This document shows, piece after piece, positions 58,585 to 64,000 of a stretch of 64,000 bases of DNA. Source of the stretch: Streptomyces asoensis (GTDB taxonomy: Bacteria; Actinomycetota; Actinomycetes; Streptomycetales; Streptomycetaceae); the NCBI RefSeq assembly GCF_016860545.1, contig NZ_BNEB01000003.1:434001-498000 (forward strand). Reading direction: 5' to 3'. The translations under genes were made by a program, and so were the position numbers. The first letter of the stretch is position 1. Every line of letters begins with the position of its first letter. Under the pieces are notes generated by a model that searched no databases, was not told where the DNA came from, and worked only from the letters and a program-made list of their open reading frames with translations.

Positions 58585-60816
58585 GTGCCCCGCTTCAGCA
58601 TCATCGTCCCGTGTTTCAAGGTGCAGGGCTTCCTGCGCGAGTGTCTCGACTCGGTCCTGGAGCAGTCGTACCGGGACATCGAGGTGATCGCCGTCGACGA
58701 CCGCTCGCCCGACGGCTGCGGCGCGATCCTCGACGAGTACGCGGCCCGTGACGACCGCGTCCGGGTCCTGCACCTGCCCGAGAACGCAGGTCTCGGCCGG
58801 GCCCGCAACGCGGGCATGCCCCTCGCGGGCGGCGACTACCTGTTCTTCCTCGACAGCGACGACACTCTCACCCCGGGCGCGCTGCGCGCGATGGCCGACC
58901 GCCTCGACGAGACCGGCGACCCGGACGTGCTGGTCTTCGACTACGCGCGCACCTACTGGTGGGGCGGCACCCGTCGCAACGCCCTCGCGCACGTCCTCGC
59001 CGAGGCGGGCGACGGCGCGTTCACCGCGGCGGCGCACCCCGAGATCCTCGACCTGCTGATGGTGGTGTGGAACAAGGTCTACCGACGCGACTTCGTCGAG
59101 AGCAACGGCTTCTCGTTCCCGCCGGGCTACTACGAGGACACACCCTGGACGTTCCCGGTCATGCTCAGCGCCGAGCGGATCGTCACGCTGGACCGGATCT
59201 GCCTCGACTACCGCCAGCGCCGGCAGGGCAACATCCTGTCCACCACCAGCCGCAAGCACTTCGACATCCACGACCAGTACGAGCGGGTCTTCGCCTTTGT
59301 CGACTCCCGCCCCGCCCTCGCCGGCTGGCGGCCCTACCTGCACCGCAAGATGGGCGAGCACTGTCTCGACATCCTGGCCAAGCCCGACCGGCTGCCGCCG
59401 TGCGACAAGGGCGAGTTCTTCCGCCGGACGGCCGAGCTGTTCGCGCGCCACAAGCCCGCCGGCGAACCGGTGCCCGCCGCGCTGAAGGTCCTGGAGGGCG
59501 GGTACACCGCCTACCGGGCGAAGCGCCGGGCCGGGCAGGCGGGCCGCGAGCTCGCCCGGCGCGGCGGACAGGTGCGCGGCGCGGCGGCGGGACGGGCGCG
59601 CCGGGGTCTGACCGCCCTGCACGGGCTCCGCCCCCTGGACCCGGAGTTGGTCCTGTACTCGGCGTTCTCGCATCGGGGTGTGCTCGGCGACCCGGGGGCC
59701 GTCTACGCCAAGGCGCGCGAGATCGCTCCGCACCTGCGGGGAGTGTGGGTCGTGCGCGACGAGGAGACGGCCGCCCGGCTGCCGCGGGACGTGGAGCACG
59801 TCCTGCTCGACTCCCCCGCCTACCGGCGCCTCTGCGCGCGGGCCGGGTTCTTCGTCAACAACGTGAACTGGCCCGGCTCCCTGGTCAAACGGCCGGGCAG
59901 CGTCCACGTCCACACCCACCTCGGCACCCCGCTGAAGTACATGGCGGCCGACCTGCTGCGGCGGCCCGGCGCCCGGCACGGCGTGGACGTGCCGCAGATG
60001 CTGCGCCGCGCCGACCGCTGGGACTACAGCCTGGTCGCCAACCAGCACGCGGAACTGGTGTGGGAGCGGGCCTACCCGTGCCACTTCACCTCGGTGCGCA
60101 GCGGGAGCCCGCGCAACGACGTGCTGGTGAACGCGGGCGGGGCGGCCGGCGTGCGGGCGGCCGCCGCGGTCCGCGCACGGCTCGGCGTCCCGGCCGCTCA
60201 CACGGTCGTGCTGTACGCGCCGACCCGCCGCGAGTACGTGCGCGGCGGACACGCCGAGCGGGTCGACCTGGCGCGGCTGGCCGCCGATCTCGGCGAGGGT
60301 CACACCCTCGTCGTGCGGCTGCACCCGTCGCTGGCGGCCGGTCCGGCGCGCGGCCTCGGGCTGACGGAACTGCACCGGCGCGGGGTGCTGGTGGACGCGA
60401 CGGACGAGCCGCGCGTCGAGGACGTCATGCTCGCCTCGGACGTCCTGGTCACCGACTACTCGGCCCTGATGTTCGACTACGCCAACCTGGACCGGCCGAT
60501 CGTCGTGCACGCCGACGACTGGGCCGCGTACCGGGCGAGCCGGGGCGCCTACTTCGACATCACCGCCGACGCCCCGGGCCATGTCTCGCGCACCTACGGC
60601 GAGCTGAGCCGCCTGCTGGTCTCCGGCCGCTGGCGCGACGGGGAGTCGGCCCGGCTGCGGGCGGGCTTCCGGGAGCGGTTCTGCGCCTACGAGGACGGGC
60701 GGGCCGCCGAGCGGGTGGTACGGCGGCTGCTGCTGGGCGAGGAGTTCCTCCCGGGCGGCGCCGTCGCGCGGGTGCCCGGTCAGGCCGTGAGCCGCGATCT
60801 GCTCACGTCGACGTGA
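58585..60816 (+). CDS. GT2 - TagF-like fusion, paralogue 3 (altered TagF motif)
   Basis: A 743-residue paralogue with GTG start (AAGGAG lies 12 bases upstream). Its GT2 half is complete and close to paralogue 1: FSIIVPCFKVQ, VDDRSPDGCG, YYEDTPWTF and RQRRQGNILSTTS. In the TagF-like half, the HGTPLK motif of paralogues 1 and 2 reads HLGTPLK, so the His that acts as base in TagF-type enzymes is Leu, with a His one position earlier. TDYSALMFDYANLDRP and RLHPS are kept. Translation couples to the next membrane protein (GTGA). Confidence 0.86.
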   Translation: MPRFSIIVPCFKVQGFLRECLDSVLEQSYRDIEVIAVDDRSPDGCGAILDEYAARDDRVRVLHLPENAGLGRARNAGMPLAGGDYLFFLDSDDTLTPGALRAMADRLDETGDPDVLVFDYARTYWWGGTRRNALAHVLAEAGDGAFTAAAHPEILDLLMVVWNKVYRRDFVESNGFSFPPGYYEDTPWTFPVMLSAERIVTLDRICLDYRQRRQGNILSTTSRKHFDIHDQYERVFAFVDSRPALAGWRPYLHRKMGEHCLDILAKPDRLPPCDKGEFFRRTAELFARHKPAGEPVPAALKVLEGGYTAYRAKRRAGQAGRELARRGGQVRGAAAGRARRGLTALHGLRPLDPELVLYSAFSHRGVLGDPGAVYAKAREIAPHLRGVWVVRDEETAARLPRDVEHVLLDSPAYRRLCARAGFFVNNVNWPGSLVKRPGSVHVHTHLGTPLKYMAADLLRRPGARHGVDVPQMLRRADRWDYSLVANQHAELVWERAYPCHFTSVRSGSPRNDVLVNAGGAAGVRAAAAVRARLGVPAAHTVVLYAPTRREYVRGGHAERVDLARLAADLGEGHTLVVRLHPSLAAGPARGLGLTELHRRGVLVDATDEPRVEDVMLASDVLVTDYSALMFDYANLDRPIVVHADDWAAYRASRGAYFDITADAPGHVSRTYGELSRLLVSGRWRDGESARLRAGFRERFCAYEDGRAAERVVRRLLLGEEFLPGGAVARVPGQAVSRDLLTST

Positions 60817-62102
60817 GGTCCCGCCCGGGGCCGCGCACCTGGGTGCTGGTCCTGGCCGCCGTGTTCGCGCTGCTCCAGCTCGCGAACGTGACCGGCCGGG
60901 ACACCCCCGACAGCAAGAACTACCTGTCGTACGCGCTCTCCCTGCGCGGGGACGGCAAGCGGGAGGCGGCGGCCCTCACCATCGATTACGTCTGCGCGGG
61001 CGAGGCCTCGGTGGCGGACCGCCGGCAGCGCGTGGACGTGCTGCGTTTCGAGGCTCCGGACCCCGGCCGCCGGGTCGCCGCCGCGTGCCGCGAGCGCCAG
61101 TGGCGTGACGTCGGGGCGCGGCTGCGGGCGGGGCCGGCGGGCGGGCACACCGTGCCGTTCATGCCGGAGCGCTTCATGCGGATCTTCGAGGCGCGTCCGG
61201 GCTATCCGGTGTTCCTGCTGCCGTTCGTCACCGTGTTCGGCGTCACCTGGGGCGTGTGGCTGGCGGGTGTCGTGGGGGCGGTGGCGGGCGGGGTGCTGGT
61301 GTTCCTGATCCTGCGCACGCTGCGCTCCCCGGTCCACGTCTGCGCGGCCGGACAGGCCCTGTACTACGTGCTGCCGTGCGGTGCGACCGCCGTGCGTCCG
61401 ATGACCGAGGGCCTGCTGCTGGCGCTGACGCTGACGGCGCTGTGGGGGTGCGCGCTGGCGCTGGAGGGGTCGGTGCGGGCGGCGGCCTGGCTGGTCGGCG
61501 GTTCGCTGGCCGCGCTGTTCGCCGTCAAGCACTCGCAGGCGCTCTTCCTCGGGCTGTGTCTGGCGGGCGCGGGCGCGCTGGTCGCGGTACGGCGCCGGCG
61601 GCGCGGGCGTCCGCCGGGGCGCGGGGCGGTCACGGTCGCGGTCGTCGGCTGCTGCGGGGCGCTGGGCACGGTGGTGCTGGCGAGGCTGCTGCACTATCCG
61701 GCCGAGTCGGAGAGTCTCCAGGATCTGCTGACCCGTCACTTCGCGCGGCCCGACCGCCCGCACGCGTGGGCGCATCTGCGCACCCTGGAGGTGAACTTCT
61801 GGGTGGAGTGGCTGCGCCGGCAGGCGTGGGAGCCGCTGTTCGTGGCCGCGCTGGCGGCGGGGGCCCTCGGGGTGGTGCGGGGACGGCGGCGGGCTTTCGG
61901 GGTCTTCCTGCTCGGCGCCGCGTGCACCGGGTTCCTCACCCAGGCCGCGCACCCGGACATCGGCATCTGGGGCGACCGGCTGATCGTGCTGGCCTGGCTG
62001 CTGCCGGTGCTGGGGGTGCCGCTGCTGCTCGAACCCGTGCTGCGGGGGACGGTGTCGGTGCCGGCCCAGGAGGGCGCCGATCGGGCTCACTCGATGAGGT
62101 GA
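60813..62102 (+). CDS. Polytopic membrane protein, GT-C-like, coupled to TagF paralogue 3
   Basis: A 429-residue protein with about eight to ten membrane helices (WVLVLAAVFALLQLAN, YPVFLLPFVTVFGVTWGVWLAGVV, LALTLTALWGCALAL). After the first helix there is an extracytoplasmic loop with DTPDSKNYLSYALSLRGDG, an acidic arrangement seen in GT-C glycosyltransferases. GTG overlaps the preceding stop codon. It may flip or glycosylate a lipid-linked precursor of the wall polymer. Function not recognised. Confidence 0.72.
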   Translation: MRSRPGPRTWVLVLAAVFALLQLANVTGRDTPDSKNYLSYALSLRGDGKREAAALTIDYVCAGEASVADRRQRVDVLRFEAPDPGRRVAAACRERQWRDVGARLRAGPAGGHTVPFMPERFMRIFEARPGYPVFLLPFVTVFGVTWGVWLAGVVGAVAGGVLVFLILRTLRSPVHVCAAGQALYYVLPCGATAVRPMTEGLLLALTLTALWGCALALEGSVRAAAWLVGGSLAALFAVKHSQALFLGLCLAGAGALVAVRRRRRGRPPGRGAVTVAVVGCCGALGTVVLARLLHYPAESESLQDLLTRHFARPDRPHAWAHLRTLEVNFWVEWLRRQAWEPLFVAALAAGALGVVRGRRRAFGVFLLGAACTGFLTQAAHPDIGIWGDRLIVLAWLLPVLGVPLLLEPVLRGTVSVPAQEGADRAHSMR

Positions 62103-62192
62103 GTCCGGCGCAAGTGTTGACGCAGGCGGGAAGACAGGACGAATGGCCCTCTTTGCCCGGCTCGGCGACTCCTTCCCCCGCGGCGCGGTCCG

Positions 62193-63851
62193 ATGCGGCG
62201 CGCTCCGTTGAGCACCGGCGTCCTGGTCCGGCGGCCCGCGCGCGGTGCGACGGCGCTGCGTGGCGGACGGGTGTGGCGGCCGACGCCGTACCAGGTCTTC
62301 GGCCTGCTGTTCTGGCTGGTGATGTCGCTGGCGTACTGGCGGGTGCCGCAGTGCTGCGACGCCGGGCTGCACGCGGCGGTCGTGGAGCGCCTGAAGGACC
62401 GTCTGCTGCATCCCCGGCACCCGATGGCCGACCTGCCGGGCGCGGGCAGCCCGTACTACTCGCCGTACACGGTCGCGCAGGGCGCGTTCGCCCGGGTGAG
62501 CGGGCTGACGGGCTGGGAGGTGCTGCGGGTCGCGGGTCCGGTGAACCTGCTGGTGCTGCTGACCGGCGTCGGCCGCTTCACGCGCGCGCTGACGCCGAGG
62601 CCGTGGGCGCCGGTGCTCGGGCTGGCGGCGATGACCCTGCTGTGGGGCACCGAGCGGGCCTGGTGGAGCGGCTATCCGGGGCTGATGTCGCTGACCGGTA
62701 ACCTCGGCTATCCGTCCACCTTCGCCATCGGGCTCACCTTCTGGGCGTGGGCGCTGACGGGCACGCGCACGCGTGACGCGCGCCGGGTGCGGTTCGTGGG
62801 CCCGAGCGGGCTGCGCGGTCACACCGGTTACGCGGTGCTGGGCGCGCTGTACGGGCTGATCCTGCTGGTGCATCCGATCACGGCGGTCGCGGCGGTGACC
62901 GGGGGCGCGGCCTTCGTCCTGGGCGGGCGGCGGGGCCGGGGGGCGGCGGTGGCCGTGCGGTGGGCGGTGGCGGTGGCCGCGGCGCTGCTGGTGGCCGGGT
63001 CCTGGCCGTACTACGACGTGTTCGCGCTGGCCGGGGACCGCAGCGTCGACGCGATGCACCGTCGGCTGTACGACGGGATGCCCGGGCACTTCTGGCTGGC
63101 GCTGCTGGGGGCGCCGGCGCTGTGGGCGCGGTCGCGGCGCTCGGCGCGGGACCCCCTGGTGCTGATGTGCGTCCTGGACTGCCTGGTGGTGGCCTTCGGC
63201 TTCGCCGCCGGTCACTACACCTACGGGCGCATCCTCGGGCTCGCCCTGGTGCCGTTCCAGTTCGCCCTGGCCGTGGAACTGGCGGCGCCCCGGCCGTGGC
63301 GGACGGGGCGGCGGGTGCTGGGGGTGCTGGCGGCGGGGGGCGCCTGTGTCGGCTTCCTCACCGTGCAGGCGGGGGCGGTGGTGCCGCGCTCACTGGATCC
63401 GGTCGGCTTCGCGCAGCCGCCGCGCTGGCCCGCCTACGACTGGGCCGCGCGGTACATCGGGCCCGGCGAGGTGGTGGTGACCGACGGGTACTACGCGATC
63501 CACTCGCTCGCCGGGTACGGGCCGAACCTGGCCGCGCCGGCCTGGCCGGACGCGGCCCTGGACGAACGGGAGCGGTTGCGGCGGCTCGCCGACGTCCGCG
63601 CCTACCTCTCCCCCGGTTCGACCCGCGCCGGGCGCGCGGTGATCGTCCGCCGCTACGGCGTCCGTTGGCTGCTGCTGACGCGCTGGCACCCGGTGCCCGA
63701 GGAGGCCGTGGTGGTGGCGTGGAGCAGGCGGACGGGGGAGGTGCTGGCGCGGGTCGGCGACCATCGGAGCGCCCCGGCCGCCCCGGCCGCCGCGCGCGCC
63801 CCGGGTGCTCCGGGGCCGCGGCCGCCGGGCGCCGTCGCCGCTACTCGATGA
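62193..63851 (+). CDS. Large polytopic membrane protein, GT-C-like
   Basis: A 552-residue protein with about ten membrane helices and an N-terminal Arg-rich stretch. PYQVFGLLFWLVMSLAYW begins helix 1, followed by a loop with CCDAGLHAAVVERLK. Later helices include YAVLGALYGLILLVHPITAVAAV. The soluble C-terminus (about 410-552) carries YIGPGEVVVTDGYYAIHSLAGYGPN, typical of the extracytoplasmic C-terminal part of mannosyltransferase-like GT-C proteins. The last ~40 residues are Ala/Pro-rich. It is 90 bp after the previous membrane protein and overlaps the convergent ohr gene by 11 bp. Confidence 0.72.
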   Translation: MRRAPLSTGVLVRRPARGATALRGGRVWRPTPYQVFGLLFWLVMSLAYWRVPQCCDAGLHAAVVERLKDRLLHPRHPMADLPGAGSPYYSPYTVAQGAFARVSGLTGWEVLRVAGPVNLLVLLTGVGRFTRALTPRPWAPVLGLAAMTLLWGTERAWWSGYPGLMSLTGNLGYPSTFAIGLTFWAWALTGTRTRDARRVRFVGPSGLRGHTGYAVLGALYGLILLVHPITAVAAVTGGAAFVLGGRRGRGAAVAVRWAVAVAAALLVAGSWPYYDVFALAGDRSVDAMHRRLYDGMPGHFWLALLGAPALWARSRRSARDPLVLMCVLDCLVVAFGFAAGHYTYGRILGLALVPFQFALAVELAAPRPWRTGRRVLGVLAAGGACVGFLTVQAGAVVPRSLDPVGFAQPPRWPAYDWAARYIGPGEVVVTDGYYAIHSLAGYGPNLAAPAWPDAALDERERLRRLADVRAYLSPGSTRAGRAVIVRRYGVRWLLLTRWHPVPEEAVVVAWSRRTGEVLARVGDHRSAPAAPAAARAPGAPGPRPPGAVAATR

Positions 63852-64000
63852 CGAGGTCGACCTCGATGTTGCCGCGGGTGGCGTTGGAGTAGGGGCAGAC
63901 CTGGTGGGCGGTCTCGACGAGCTTGCGGCCGGTCGCCTCGTCCAGGCCCTCGGGCAGCTCGACGCGCAGCGTCACCTTCAGGCCGAAGCCCTCGCCCTGC
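63841..64000 (-). CDS. Organic hydroperoxide resistance protein, OsmC/Ohr family (N-terminus off the window)
   Basis: Only the last 52 residues are visible. The Ohr/OsmC family signature CPYSNATRGN (the second redox Cys) followed by IEVDLVIE at the C-terminus is clear, and GLKVTLRVELPEGLD precedes it. Ohr proteins reduce organic peroxides with a Cys pair and lipoic acid. It is convergent with the preceding membrane protein gene and overlaps its 3' end by 11 bp. Confidence 0.9.
   Translation of the reverse strand, partial: QGEGFGLKVTLRVELPEGLDEATGRKLVETAHQVCPYSNATRGNIEVDLVIE

Overview
The window is a contiguous, very GC-rich actinobacterial chromosome segment, almost certainly Streptomyces. 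Supporting signs are the codon bias, the many GTG/TTG starts, the GTGA/ATGA/TGATG gene overlaps, a sigU-rsuA pair, PkaA/PkaB-type kinases, a nitrate regulator with HemD plus winged helix, a matAB-like locus and an LAETG surface protein. From memory, the order murA - hup - malic enzyme - helicase - rsuA/sigU - nnaR - narK - matBA - ssrA/smpB - ctp - ftsXE - prfB - pkaB - pkaA matches the S. coelicolor SCO29xx core region. No rRNA, tRNA, CRISPR array, IS element, phage or secondary-metabolite cluster was seen.

Layout. 0-2.5 kb: accessory genes (a 2-TM protein coupled to an MglA-like GTPase, and an orphan SUKH-4-type protein). 2.7-8 kb: a translationally coupled molybdenum hydroxylase operon (FAD, 2Fe-2S and Mo subunits plus a small membrane protein); the Mo subunit lacks the expected catalytic Glu and the Fe-S subunit has a roughly 400-residue low-complexity N-terminus. 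8.2-9.9 kb: a GH20 hexosaminidase. 10.6-15.3 kb: DUF3039, YqgE, murA, HU and malic enzyme. 15.7-19.6 kb: a HelR/HelD-type RNA polymerase-recycling ATPase downstream of rsuA-sigU; a perfect inverted repeat would bury the helR ribosome-binding site. 19.8-23.2 kb: a CGNR regulator, nnaR and narK.

23.5-28.9 kb: a surface-polysaccharide operon of matA-like and matB-like (deacetylase-glycosyltransferase fusion) genes plus an acyltransferase, with a 766-bp repeat-bearing gap between matA and matB. 29.3-35.9 kb: a self-contained sugar operon (lipoprotein binding protein, two permeases, YicI-type GH31 alpha-xylosidase, LacI regulator) behind a good promoter and two perfect palindromic operators. 35.9-37 kb: tmRNA and smpB. 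37-42.7 kb: S41 protease (likely leaderless), ftsX, ftsE, a small zinc-ribbon membrane protein, an LAETG repeat protein and prfB. 42.8-49.9 kb: two membrane Ser/Thr kinases divergent from an FHA-FtsK/SpoIIIE-like ATPase with an altered Walker A Lys.

50-53.7 kb: a second sugar ABC importer without ATPase, whose MalF-like permease carries a roughly 155-residue extracytoplasmic insert. 53.9-63.9 kb: three tandem GT2-TagF-like fusion proteins followed by two polytopic membrane proteins, probably a wall glycopolymer locus. Paralogue 2 has lost GT2 motifs and paralogue 3 has lost the HGTPLK histidine of the TagF-like half, which suggests division of labour. The window ends inside a convergent Ohr/OsmC gene. 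Neither ABC operon encodes an ATPase, so both probably use the shared MsiK-type ATPase encoded elsewhere.
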